DNA of 59,975 bases from Listeria immobilis (GTDB lineage: Bacteria; Bacillota; Bacilli; Lactobacillales; Listeriaceae): contig NZ_JAASTZ010000019.1 of the NCBI RefSeq assembly GCF_014322765.1, positions 1 to 59,975 of the forward strand, read 5' to 3'. The position numbers and the translations under genes are program-made. The stretch's first letter is position 1, and the number at the start of each line of letters is the position of its first letter. The notes under the pieces were generated by a model. It made no database searches and was not told where the DNA came from. It saw only the letters and a program-made list of their open reading frames with translations. Below are positions 49,101 through 56,931 of this stretch, in pieces.

Positions 49101-50162
49101 AATGACTATCACCATGCGCATGATGCCTATTTAAATGGTGTTGTGGCAAATACATTATTAAAAGTATATCCCCAGTTAGAGCCAGAATTTGTTTATGGTG
49201 ATTACCATCAGTTTGACTGGTTTAAAGCAAATAAAGCTACAGCAAAAAAACAATTTTATACAAATATTATGCGATTCTTTGCAAAGGAAAATCAAATAAT
49301 AGATGAAAATGGTGAAATTTTGTGGGATAAACGGTATTTAGACACTATCAAGAAGGTCCTCAACTACCGTCAAATGAATATTGTGAAGAAAACGGAAATT
49401 CAAAAGGGTGAGTTTTCGAAAGCCACAATTAAACCTAGAGGCGAATCTAGTAAATTAATTTCTAGAAAAACAAAGTGGGATCCGATGAAGTATGGTGGCT
49501 TTGACAGCCCTAATATGGCATATGCTATCATTATTGAATATGAAAAAGGGAAGACGAAACCAGTTGTTGAGAAGAAAATTATTCAGGTTAATATCATGGA
49601 GCGTATGGCATTTGAAAAGAATCAGATAGCATTCTTGGAGGAAAAAGGCTATTGTAATCCTAAAGTGCTTACAAAAATGCCAAAATATACTTTATATGAA
49701 TGCGAGAATGGACGCCGTAGGATGTTAAGTAGTGCTAATGAAGCTCAAAAAGGAAATCAAATGGTGTTGCCTACCCATTTAATAACTTTACTTTACCATG
49801 CGAAAAATTGTGAAGCTAGTGATGGGAAAAGTTTAGCTTATATTGAAATGCATCAAGCAATGTTTGCTGAGTTATTGGCACGTGTATCCGAATTTGCGAG
49901 AAGATACACATTAGCAGATGCAAATTTAGAAAAAATCAATATACTTTTTGAGCAAAATAAAGAAGGTGATATCAAGGCTCTCGCGCAATCTTTTGTTAAT
50001 TTAATGGACTTTAATGCGATGGGGGCACCAGCAAGCTTTAAATTTTTTGAAACTACCATTGAACGAAAAAGATATAATAACCTTAAAGAACTATTAAACG
50101 CCACCATCATCTACCAATCAATTACAGGGCTTTATGAAGCGCGTAAAAGGTTGGATGACTAA
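46158..50162 (+). CDS. cas9: Cas9 nuclease, type II-A
   Basis: The 1334-residue RNA-guided nuclease cuts target DNA with RuvC and HNH domains. Numbered from ATG 46158, the active-site residues are Asp10 (TIGLDIGTNS), Glu765 (VVEMARENQ), His843 (YDIDHIIPQSF), His986 and Asp989 (YHHAHDAY); all are intact. An arginine-rich bridge helix lies near 55-80. The C-terminal ERKR (Arg1303, Arg1305) resembles the arginine pair that reads an NGG PAM. I prefer 46158 over ATG 46149, because AAAGGA lies eight bases before it and the length equals other Listeria Cas9. Many positions differ from those remembered. Confidence 0.97.
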   Translation: MRKPYTIGLDIGTNSVGWAVLTDQYNLVKRKMKVAGSTEKKQIKKNFWGVRLFDEGEVAAGRRMNRTTRRRIERRRNRIAYLQEIFAAEMAEVDANFFYRLEDSFYIESEKRHSRHPFFATIEEEVAYHEEYKTIYHLREKLVNSSDKADLRLVYLALAHIIKYRGNFLIEGMLDTKNTSVDEVFKQFIQTYNQIFASDIEEGSLTRLEENKEVAEILSEKLTRREKLDKILKLYTGEKSTGMFAQFINLIIGSKGNFKKVFDLNEKTDLECAKDTYEEDLETLLAKIGDEYAEIFVAAKSTYNAVVLSSIITVTDTETKAKLSASMIERFDKHEKDLKRLKAFFKMQLPEKFSEVFNDIEKNGYAGYIDGKTTQADFYKYMKKMLANIDGADYFIDQIEEENFLRKQRTFDNGTIPHQLHLEELEAILHQQAKYYPFLRKDYEKIRSLVTFRIPYFIGPLANGQSDFAWLTRKADGEIRPWNIEEKVDFGKSAIDFIEKMTNKDTYLPKENVLPKHSLCYQKYMVYNELTKIRYIDDQGKTHHFSGQEKQQIFNGLFKQQRKVKKKDLERFLYTINHIESSTIEGVEDAFNSSFATYHDLQKVGVTQEILDNPLNADMLEEIVKILTVFEDKRMIKEQLQSFSDVLDGTILKKLERRHYTGWGRLSAKLLTGIRDKHSHLTILDYLMNDDGLNRNLMQLINDSNLSFKSIIEKEQVSTADKGIQSIVAELAGSPAIKKGILQSLKIVDELVGIMGYPPQTIVVEMARENQTTGKGKNNSKPRFTSLEKAIKEFGSQILKEHPTDNQGLKNDRLYLYYLQNGKDMYTGKELDIHNLSNYDIDHIIPQSFITDNSIDNRVLVSSTANREKGDNVPLLEVVRKRKAFWEKLYQAKLMSKRKFDYLTKAERGGLTEADKANFIQRQLVETRQITKNVANILYQRFNCKQDENGNEVEQVQIVTLKSTLVSQFRKQFQLYKVREVNDYHHAHDAYLNGVVANTLLKVYPQLEPEFVYGDYHQFDWFKANKATAKKQFYTNIMRFFAKENQIIDENGEILWDKRYLDTIKKVLNYRQMNIVKKTEIQKGEFSKATIKPRGESSKLISRKTKWDPMKYGGFDSPNMAYAIIIEYEKGKTKPVVEKKIIQVNIMERMAFEKNQIAFLEEKGYCNPKVLTKMPKYTLYECENGRRRMLSSANEAQKGNQMVLPTHLITLLYHAKNCEASDGKSLAYIEMHQAMFAELLARVSEFARRYTLADANLEKINILFEQNKEGDIKALAQSFVNLMDFNAMGAPASFKFFETTIERKRYNNLKELLNATIIYQSITGLYEARKRLDD

Positions 50163-51029
50163 ATGGGATGGCGAACAGTTGTTGTCAATTCACATTCGAA
50201 GTTATCATACAAAAATCAGCATCTTGTATTTAAGTCTGCCAATCAACATGAAATGATCCATCTATCAGAAATTGATGTGCTTATATTAGAAACAACGGAT
50301 ATAACGCTGACGACCATGTTAATCAACTGCTTAATGGCTGAGAATATTTTGATTCTTTTTTGTGATGATAAGCGATTACCTATTGGGAAAGTTCTTCCTT
50401 TCTACGGGCGCCATGATAGCAGTTTACAGTTATCCAAGCAATTGCAATGGAGGTCTGAATTAAAGGCCGAGATATGGACGGAGATTATTTCGCAAAAAAT
50501 ATTAAATCAGAGTACATTTTTATCTATGCTAGATTATGAGGAAAAGGCGGATGCATTAATAAATTTGCATGCGACTTTAGCGGTTTTTGATCCAACTAAT
50601 CGCGAAGGACATGCAGCTAGAATTTATTTTAATCAGCTTTTTGGAAATGATTTTACACGTGAACAGGAGAATAATATTAATAGCGGGTTAAACTATGGTT
50701 ATACATTACTATTAAGTGTTTTTGCGAGAGAAATAGTAAAATCTGGATGCATGACACAATTTGGTTTAAAACATTCGAATCAGTTTAATGATTTTAATTT
50801 CGCTAGTGATTTAATGGAACCATTTAGGCTACTAGTCGACCAAATCGTCTATGAAAAACGTAATGAGGATTTTCAAGTAATCAAGCACTCCTTGTTTACC
50901 CTTTTTACTCAGCAGTTTGATTATAACAATCAGCATATGTTTTTAACTAATATTGCTAGTGATTATACAAAGAAAATAGTAAAAGCACTAAATGAAGAAA
51001 GGGAAGGGGTTCCTGAATTTAGGATATGA
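50163..51029 (+). CDS. cas1: Cas1 integrase, type II-A
   Basis: The 288-residue Cas1 is the catalytic subunit of the Cas1-Cas2 spacer integrase. Metal-ligand regions are visible as [19 protein letters not shown] (Glu, about 149), [21 protein letters not shown] (His near 205, Asp/Glu near 217-220). It starts directly after the cas9 stop codon and overlaps cas2 by four bases, so translation is coupled. Confidence 0.95.
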   Translation: MGWRTVVVNSHSKLSYKNQHLVFKSANQHEMIHLSEIDVLILETTDITLTTMLINCLMAENILILFCDDKRLPIGKVLPFYGRHDSSLQLSKQLQWRSELKAEIWTEIISQKILNQSTFLSMLDYEEKADALINLHATLAVFDPTNREGHAARIYFNQLFGNDFTREQENNINSGLNYGYTLLLSVFAREIVKSGCMTQFGLKHSNQFNDFNFASDLMEPFRLLVDQIVYEKRNEDFQVIKHSLFTLFTQQFDYNNQHMFLTNIASDYTKKIVKALNEEREGVPEFRI

Positions 51030-51367
51030 GTTATCGATATATGAGAATGTTATTAATGTTTGATATGCCGACAGATACAGCTAAAGAAAGAAAAGCGTAC
51101 CGACAATTTCGTCGATTTATATTGAGTGAGGGCTTTATAATGCACCAGTACTCTGTTTATAGTAAGATTTTATTAAACGGAACTGCTAGTAAAGCAATGC
51201 TTGCCCGCTTGAAACAACAAAATCCTAAAAAAGGATTGATTACTTTATTGACTGTGACGGAAAAACAGTTTGCACGTATGGTATATTTAAGTGGTGAACA
51301 GAATAAAAGCATAGGTAATTCAGATGCCAGACTCATTTTCCTAGGAGATGATAGGGATGAATTTTAA
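51026..51367 (+). CDS. cas2: Cas2, type II-A
   Basis: The 113-residue ferredoxin-fold protein begins [31 protein letters not shown], including the conserved Asp of Cas2 at the end of the first strand. It bridges two Cas1 dimers during spacer capture. It overlaps cas1 by four bases and csn2 by eleven, so all four genes form one translational chain. Confidence 0.94.
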   Translation: MSYRYMRMLLMFDMPTDTAKERKAYRQFRRFILSEGFIMHQYSVYSKILLNGTASKAMLARLKQQNPKKGLITLLTVTEKQFARMVYLSGEQNKSIGNSDARLIFLGDDRDEF

Positions 51368-52019
51368 TTTTAAACTACTTGATAATCCCATAGAGATAGA
51401 AGGTTCAACCATATTTGTAGTAGAAGATGTCCGTATTTTTGCAAATATCACTAAGTTATTCTATCAATATGATGAAACAGAAGACTTGAAAGTATTTAAT
51501 GCAAAAATGCAGCCTTTAAAAAGTAGTGAATTAATGTTAATTACAGATGTATTAGGCCATGATATTAATTCTACAGCAACATTAAAATTAATTTATGGTG
51601 ACTTGGAACAGCAACTTAATGAAAAACCAGAAGTAAAATCAATGATTGATAAACTGACTGCGACAATTAGTGAATTGATAGGTTACGAACTATTAGAACA
51701 TGAGCTTGATTTGGAAGAAGACGAAATCACGGTCATTGAATTATTTAAAGCCTTAGGAATAAAAATAGAAACGAAAAGCGATACTATTTTTGAGAAGTTA
51801 ATTGAAATTGTGCAAGTTTATAAATATTTATCAAAGAAGAAACTATTAGTTTTCATTAATGTGTGTGCGTACCTTACAAAGGAAGAGTTGTTGGAATTAA
51901 AGCGGTATATTTCTTTATATCAGGTAAAAGTTTTATTTATAGAGCCTAGGAAAATAAAGGGATTTTCACAGATTATTTTAGATGCAGATTATTTTTTGGA
52001 TATAGAAAATGGCATCTAA
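51357..52019 (+). CDS. csn2: Csn2, type II-A adaptation protein
   Basis: The 220-residue protein matches canonical Csn2, a ring-forming protein that binds DNA ends and is needed for spacer acquisition. It shows no catalytic motif, as usual. ATG 51357 with AGGAG about ten bases upstream is preferred over ATG 51348, which lies too near that site. Its presence defines the II-A subtype. Confidence 0.93.
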   Translation: MNFNFKLLDNPIEIEGSTIFVVEDVRIFANITKLFYQYDETEDLKVFNAKMQPLKSSELMLITDVLGHDINSTATLKLIYGDLEQQLNEKPEVKSMIDKLTATISELIGYELLEHELDLEEDEITVIELFKALGIKIETKSDTIFEKLIEIVQVYKYLSKKKLLVFINVCAYLTKEELLELKRYISLYQVKVLFIEPRKIKGFSQIILDADYFLDIENGI

Positions 52020-52136
52020 AGATTAAATGCTCTTTGAAAATAAAATATATTTAGTTCAACAGGCATTCAAAATTGAAATCTTGCTATGGATTAATGGCGC
52101 GATTACGAAATCTTAGAGAATAAAAATTTCTGCGAG
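52020..52136 (+). promoter_or_regulatory. CRISPR leader
   Basis: The AT-rich sequence between csn2 and the first repeat ends in TCTGCGAG. CTRCGAG at the leader end is one of the described type II-A leader-anchoring motifs that place new spacers at the leader side. I see no clear promoter with both elements. Confidence 0.65.
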
Positions 52137-52964
52137 GTTTTAGAGCTATGTTATTTTGAATGCTACCAAAACCTTCCTCTGCACTCCTAGCTACTCCACA
52201 CAGTTTTAGAGCTATGTTATTTTGAATGCTACCAAAACCGGATGTTGGCTATTCGATGATGTTTTCAGGTTTTAGAGCTATGTTATTTTGAATGCTACCA
52301 AAACTGGGACTTATAAAGGGACGTTCGATAGTAGGTTTTAGAGCTATGTTATTTTGAATGCTACCAAAACTGTTGTATAGCATGAAATCACCCCCAGACG
52401 GTTTTAGAGCTATGTTATTTTGAATGCTACCAAAACGCCCATCGAAACGTTATTTATGATGCAATAGTTTTAGAGCTATGTTATTTTGAATGCTACCAAA
52501 ACCGAATCTGCATGGCTCGTAAAAAATGCTGCGTTTTAGAGCTATGTTATTTTGAATGCTACCAAAACTGAAAAAAGTACTTTTACATCGTTGAAATCGT
52601 TTTAGAGCTATGTTATTTTGAATGCTACCAAAACAAGCAAAAGGACATTTGAGAGAAGTTGACTGTTTTAGAGCTATGTTATTTTGAATGCTACCAAAAC
52701 TCTTTGCCATACGTTTTTTCTCTGACCTGCGTTTTAGAGCTATGTTATTTTGAATGCTACCAAAACCCGGCGTAAAATATTTAAGGCGGAAATTGAGTTT
52801 TAGAGCTATGTTATTTTGAATGCTACCAAAACCGTATCTGGTTGATGACACGCAAAATATTAGTTTTAGAGCTATGTTATTTTGAATGCTACCAAAACAA
52901 TCATCGGGTGGTTTATCGTTTTACCAATGTTTTAGAGCTATGCTATTTTGAAGGATAAAAAAAC
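52137..52964 (+). CRISPR. Type II-A CRISPR array, 13 repeats and 12 spacers
   Basis: The 36-base repeat starts GTTTTAGAGCTATGTTATTT and ends GAATGCTACCAAAAC. Repeat starts are 52137, 52203, 52269, 52335, 52401, 52467, 52533, 52599, 52665, 52731, 52797, 52863 and 52929. The period is exactly 66, so every spacer is 30 bases. The first 12 repeats are identical. The last (52929-52964) differs after base 14, with C for T and a changed 3' third, and marks the trailer end. All spacers look distinct. Transcription from leader to trailer is on the plus strand, the same as the cas genes. Confidence 0.98.
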
Positions 52965-52993
52965 AAACCATCTAATTTCGGTTTGTTTTTTTA
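52958..52993 (+). terminator. Terminator of the CRISPR array
   Basis: AAACAAACC and GGTTTGTTT form a nine-base stem with T7 after it. The left arm begins inside the degenerate last repeat. Confidence 0.88.
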
Positions 52994-53516
52994 TTTGCCT
53001 AGTATTCCTAGATTCTCAGCATAGCGAAATTTGAAAGTGCAAGCTGGATTTAAAACGAAGGAAGTAAATCGGCAACCAACACATTCGTTAAAACTCCTGA
53101 AATGAGACCTGGCTAAAATAGCAGATGAATATTCTCACAATGTTGTTATTTCTATTTCTAAACAAGCTCATTTAGCTGTTGGCCCTCTCTTTTTTAACAA
53201 GTTTAGTTAAAATGACAAAAGTAGTTCAATTTTACGGTTAAATTAGCGTATTTTTATGCAATTTTGTGTCATCTTACAGGAGCTGGGTGTGGTATAGTGT
53301 TATAGTCAGAGCTCAACCTATGAAGCGTTTTATTACACATACTACAAGAAGCTATTCTGCCTATTTAATAGACATCTACACTTTGCGGACGCTTATTATA
53401 AATTTTCTTAGAATAATAATATAGCATAAATAAAATAAATCTTGATGAATTAGAAGTTTTAAAGAATGGTATCAGTAAAATAAACTGATTTCCCGTATGG
53501 AAGGAGAACAACAAAT
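52965..53516. other. Spacer region downstream of the CRISPR array
   Basis: Besides the terminator and a decayed coding-like fragment on the minus strand (52991-53134), I see no gene. Near 53292 an extended -10 (TGGTATAGT) is a possible promoter for the next operon, with a leader of over 200 bases. Confidence 0.5.
52991..53134 (-). pseudogene. Possible remnant of a lost gene
   Basis: This 47-codon open stretch on the minus strand has no start codon before its upstream stop. It reads with protein-like composition: FNECVGCRFTSFVLNPAC and FKFRYAENLGILGK before TAA. I do not recognise a family. It ends beside the array terminator. It could be a decayed cargo or mobile gene left when the cas locus was inserted or lost, or chance. 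Confidence 0.25.
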
Positions 53517-54593
53517 TTGCACATAAAAAATATTTATATTAGATGGATACCTTATTTACTTATAATAACCTTGATTTTCTTGATTACAACACAGAGTCTA
53601 GCACCTTTTGCTGTCATTTATTCGATCACAGCTGCCGTTTTACTCGTTTATCTTTGGTTGTCGAAAAGCAAAATACGGACGAAACTTATTTTGTCGCTGA
53701 TTTACTTGGTTATCTTAGCTTTACAACAAGTGTTGGCTGCGCTCTATCTATTCTCAGGTGGGGAAAGTTGGATGTTTTTCACCATAAAAAAAGTGGCGGC
53801 AATCTTGATTATTTTTGTGCCATTTTTGGTTGGATATTTCTATTATTTATACACATTGCAACGTGAATTTTCAATCAAAGAAGCAACGTCCATTAGTTTT
53901 GAAATGTTAAGAGAAGTTTATTTGGTGGGGACAGCTTACAAAACAAAGTGGCAAAAAAGCAAAAACTCATTTTCAAAAGATAATTTGAATGAAATATTAA
54001 AAGATATTCCTAGGCATAGTTATACAAAATACCTTAATAAAAATACATTAACAGAAGCTTATTTTGAAGAATGTACAAAATCCTTAAATGACAAACACCT
54101 ATACATTGTAATATCTAGCACAGGCAGCCCGGCAAGTGAAGTGATCTCCTTGTTTACGAATAAAACTTATAACCATGTTTCCTTAAGTTTTGATCGGGAT
54201 TTGAAAACGACTATCAGCTATAACGGCGGAGAAAACATTACAATGCCTGGACTTAACCCAGAAAAAATCATTTCATTTAACAAAAAAAGTGATGCTTCTG
54301 TTATGGTGTATCAGCTCGAAATATCTAAAGAAAAAAAGCAGCTGATTATTGATAAAATTAAAGAAATTAACGAAAAGGGAAGTGCTTATAATCTCGTTGG
54401 TCTCGTAACGAAAGTGTCTCTTCGGCCGAATATTATGTTTTGCTCGCAGTTTGTTTATAACATTTTGCGATTCGCGCAATTAGAATATTTTCAGGATTCG
54501 GCTACTAAAATTAAACCAACTGATTTTGTTGAAAGAGACTATTATCGAAAATTAGCATTCTGTTATGAAATTAAATTTAATGAACAACTCTAA
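53517..54593 (+). CDS. Membrane protein with C-terminal papain-fold (YiiX/NlpC-P60-like) domain
   Basis: The 358-residue protein has about four N-terminal membrane helices (9-29, 31-48, 56-80, 92-112) and a soluble domain from about 190. In that domain His220 (NHVSLSFD) and Cys309 (MFCSQFVYN) are placed as in circularly permuted NlpC/P60 hydrolases of the YiiX type. It may act on peptides or acyl groups at the membrane. The start is TTG 53517 with AAGGAG before it. It overlaps the acyltransferase gene by 29 bases. Confidence 0.65.
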   Translation: MHIKNIYIRWIPYLLIITLIFLITTQSLAPFAVIYSITAAVLLVYLWLSKSKIRTKLILSLIYLVILALQQVLAALYLFSGGESWMFFTIKKVAAILIIFVPFLVGYFYYLYTLQREFSIKEATSISFEMLREVYLVGTAYKTKWQKSKNSFSKDNLNEILKDIPRHSYTKYLNKNTLTEAYFEECTKSLNDKHLYIVISSTGSPASEVISLFTNKTYNHVSLSFDRDLKTTISYNGGENITMPGLNPEKIISFNKKSDASVMVYQLEISKEKKQLIIDKIKEINEKGSAYNLVGLVTKVSLRPNIMFCSQFVYNILRFAQLEYFQDSATKIKPTDFVERDYYRKLAFCYEIKFNEQL

Positions 54594-55902
54594 AAAGAAG
54601 AAGCAGGAAAGGGCGGCCCAACTATTGCAACTTAATCATGAGCAGGAAAAAAGTTATATAAAACTGGATAACACATCTATTATTCATTTAGCTTCCAAAA
54701 ATAAAAAATGGATAAATTTGTTTCGATTATCAGTTTCCTTAAAAGACCCAGTTGATCCAAAGATTTTACAACTTGCTTTAAATAAGACAGTTAAACGTTT
54801 TCCAACAGTAGCTGCTCGAATTCATAAAGGGGCATTTTGGTATTACCAATTGGCAGTAAATAATCCTCCAAAAGTTATACCTGATCAAAATGCGCTCCTA
54901 TGCTATATGTCTGATGAAGAACTTGAACAATGCGCTTTTCGCGTGTTGTATGCTCCAAAAGCCATTCATGTGGAAATTTTTCATGCGTTGACAGACGGGA
55001 GAGGTGGAGAAGTTTTCTTGAAGTCTCTTCTCGCGGAATACCTTACGATGAAACACCATATATCTATTCCGGCAGTTGATGGGATTCTCGAACGAACTGA
55101 GGCAGCAAATGAAGCAGAATTCACTGATAAATATTTAGAGGTGGCAGATTCAAGCCCTCAAAAACTGCCGAAAGAAAAACACAAAAAAATTTACCAATTC
55201 CGCGAAGAAGCAGGAGGAGCATTACAGCTTACAACGATTAAATTATCTGTCAAAGAACTAAAAAAATTAGCTAAAAAACTAGGTGTAAGTTTGACGGTTT
55301 TAATCGCAGCTTTTGTTTCTGAAGCAATACTTGCCAATCAAAAAGAAGATAAAAATCAGAAAGACCGGCTTATCAAACTTTTCTTGCCAATTGACTTGCG
55401 CAACTTTTATCCAAGCCAAACACTGCGCAATTTTGTGCTTTATGCCAAACCGGAAATTGACCCAAAAGAAACGAATCTTCATTTAACAAAAATTGCGCAC
55501 GCGATTCAACAACAACTAACTGAGAAGCTATCAGAAAAACGACTTCGCGCAAGAATTACTCATAATGTTCGACTGGAGCAAAATCCAATTATTAAACGTA
55601 TCCCTTTATTTATAAAACGCTATTTGATGAAATTCTTTTTTTCTTTTAGTGAAAAAACCACTTGTTTGACGCTTTCCAATTTAGGTGAGATGAAGGTACC
55701 GGAAGAAATGGCGCGCTATGTTGAGTGTTTTGATTTTATTTTAAGCCCGCGATCTAAGACTCCTTATAACATTGGTGTGTGTAGTTTCGACGGTGAACTG
55801 AGAATTAATATAAGTAGGAATGCACAGAGCCCGCTTTTAGAAAACGCTTTATTTACACTATTTACTGCGCAAGAAATAGCTTTTGAAGTAGAAAAACAGT
55901 GA
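54565..55902 (+). CDS. Condensation-fold acyltransferase (alcohol acetyltransferase-like)
   Basis: The 445-residue protein has the HxxxDG active-site motif of the condensation/acyltransferase fold: His140 in FHALTDGRGGEVF. Later it shows the LRNFV...PEIDP and TCLTLSNLGEMKVPEEM regions usual for this class (the DFGWG-like second motif is weak). It probably moves an acyl group to a lipid, alcohol or peptide. The start overlaps the upstream gene; ATG 54580 is an alternative. The pair is likely one functional unit. Confidence 0.7.
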   Translation: MKLNLMNNSKKKKQERAAQLLQLNHEQEKSYIKLDNTSIIHLASKNKKWINLFRLSVSLKDPVDPKILQLALNKTVKRFPTVAARIHKGAFWYYQLAVNNPPKVIPDQNALLCYMSDEELEQCAFRVLYAPKAIHVEIFHALTDGRGGEVFLKSLLAEYLTMKHHISIPAVDGILERTEAANEAEFTDKYLEVADSSPQKLPKEKHKKIYQFREEAGGALQLTTIKLSVKELKKLAKKLGVSLTVLIAAFVSEAILANQKEDKNQKDRLIKLFLPIDLRNFYPSQTLRNFVLYAKPEIDPKETNLHLTKIAHAIQQQLTEKLSEKRLRARITHNVRLEQNPIIKRIPLFIKRYLMKFFFSFSEKTTCLTLSNLGEMKVPEEMARYVECFDFILSPRSKTPYNIGVCSFDGELRINISRNAQSPLLENALFTLFTAQEIAFEVEKQ

Positions 55903-55921
55903 TAATCCAATTATACATGTT

Positions 55922-55960
55922 AAAAAGTGCGCTCCCGTATCCTGGGAACGCACTTTTTTT
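55922..55960 (+). terminator. Terminator of the papain-fold/acyltransferase operon
   Basis: AAAAAGTGCGCTCCC and GGGAACGCACTTTTT pair with one mismatch and are followed by T-rich sequence. Confidence 0.85.
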
Positions 55961-56013
55961 GTGTTTTGTGAAGATAATTTAAATCAGAGAGTCTACAGAA
56001 TTTTTTACTTACC

Positions 56014-56379
56014 CTACGCCAGAACTTGCTTTTGTCTAAAACAGAATACGGAAGCGATTATTAATAATACAATCGCTGGGAATGCTAACAGAGCAGTTAG
56101 AACAAAACAAGCGCACCCAATTATTCCTAAAATATGCCCAACAATAGAAAGTCCGGCTTTTTTAGATTTAACTAGAGCAATAATATGAATGATAAGTCCG
56201 ATTCCTGCCATAACATAAAAGAAAATTCCGACTGCACTTGTTTGTGAGCCATCTCCACCTGAAAAACTCTCGCTAAAAGCCATAAACGTAATTATAAACC
56301 AAGATGTGGTAAATAAGATGGCATTAATAATATCTAGAATTGCAGCAGTGGTGTTAATTCCTAATTTTGTTTTTTTCAT
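56014..56379 (-). CDS. Small four-helix membrane protein (DUF4064-like)
   Basis: The 121-residue protein has four predicted membrane helices and ends FCFRQKQVLA. It looks like the small DUF4064/TM2-like membrane proteins of Firmicutes, whose function is unknown. An AAAGGAGAT site precedes ATG 56379 on the minus strand. It is monocistronic and faces the terminator of the acyltransferase operon. Confidence 0.6.
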   Translation of the reverse strand: MKKTKLGINTTAAILDIINAILFTTSWFIITFMAFSESFSGGDGSQTSAVGIFFYVMAGIGLIIHIIALVKSKKAGLSIVGHILGIIGCACFVLTALLAFPAIVLLIIASVFCFRQKQVLA

Positions 56380-56542
56380 TGTTATCTCCTTTTTTATTTT
56401 TCTATATAATCGCAGTGCGTTTATACCTTTTGGAACGATGGATGTTGATTATGTAAAACCATCTTAAACATTACCACTTTTTGTAAATCAACTACCCATA
56501 TAATATAATAAGCTAAATAACATATTATTGGAGGAATGACTA

Positions 56543-56728
56543 ATGGCGGAAGAAAGGTTTAAGAAAATATACACACAAGGAAAATTAAATATGTTAGAAA
56601 TCTTGGTAGATCAGGAAACAGGTGTGCAGTATCTTTTTCGTCTTTCTGGATATGCGGGCGGGATAACCCCATTGTTAGATAAAGATGGAAAACCTTGTAT
56701 AGCAGATGTGAATGAGCTTGATGTATAA
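56543..56728 (+). CDS. Small DUF6440-family-like protein
   Basis: The 61-residue protein reads FKKIYTQGKLNMLEILVDQETGVQYLF then GYAGGITPLLDKDGKP. This is the pattern of DUF6440 proteins: a short beta-rich cytoplasmic protein common in Firmicutes and phages, of unknown function. A GGAGGA site lies at good spacing before ATG 56543. Confidence 0.65.
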   Translation: MAEERFKKIYTQGKLNMLEILVDQETGVQYLFRLSGYAGGITPLLDKDGKPCIADVNELDV

Positions 56729-56890
56729 TAGCAGAGCATAAAATAAGAAAATCGTTCCTCTACTCTATATAATAACAATAATTATTCGGAATTTATTATG
56801 CTCCATGCTTAAAACAAGAGTCAGATTAGATTATTCACTTTGACTACTAGTATTATCATAAATTCTGGAGATGAAAAAATTTGTCTAAAT

Positions 56891-56931
56891 AAAAAAACGA
56901 AATCGCACGGATTATGCGATTTCGTTTTTTT
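56891..56931. terminator. Strong terminator of the GW autolysin gene
   Basis: AAAACGAAATCGCA and TGCGATTTCGTTTT form a 14-base stem around a short loop with A/T-rich ends on both strands. It starts directly at the autolysin stop codon. Confidence 0.9.

Noticed and set aside
52450-52851. A 133-codon minus-strand open frame with a repeating FGSIQNNIALK unit, looking like a repeat protein
   Set aside because: It is the translation of CRISPR repeats with a 66-base period, which is divisible by three. It has no ribosome binding site and ends within the array.
45750-52993. Search for transposase, insertion sequence or direct repeats around the cas locus as signs of recent transfer
   Set aside because: I found no transposase-like ORF and no convincing flanking direct repeat by eye. 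Only the possible gene remnant at 52991 hints at an insertion boundary.
53211-53240. A nine-codon ORF after the CRISPR array
   Set aside because: It has no ribosome binding site and no relation to a structured leader, unlike the short ORF before pplA.
56734-56803. Inverted repeat GAGCATAA...TTATGCTC downstream of the DUF6440-like gene
   Set aside because: The arms are only eight bases and the loop is over 50 bases, so chance pairing in AT-rich DNA is likely.
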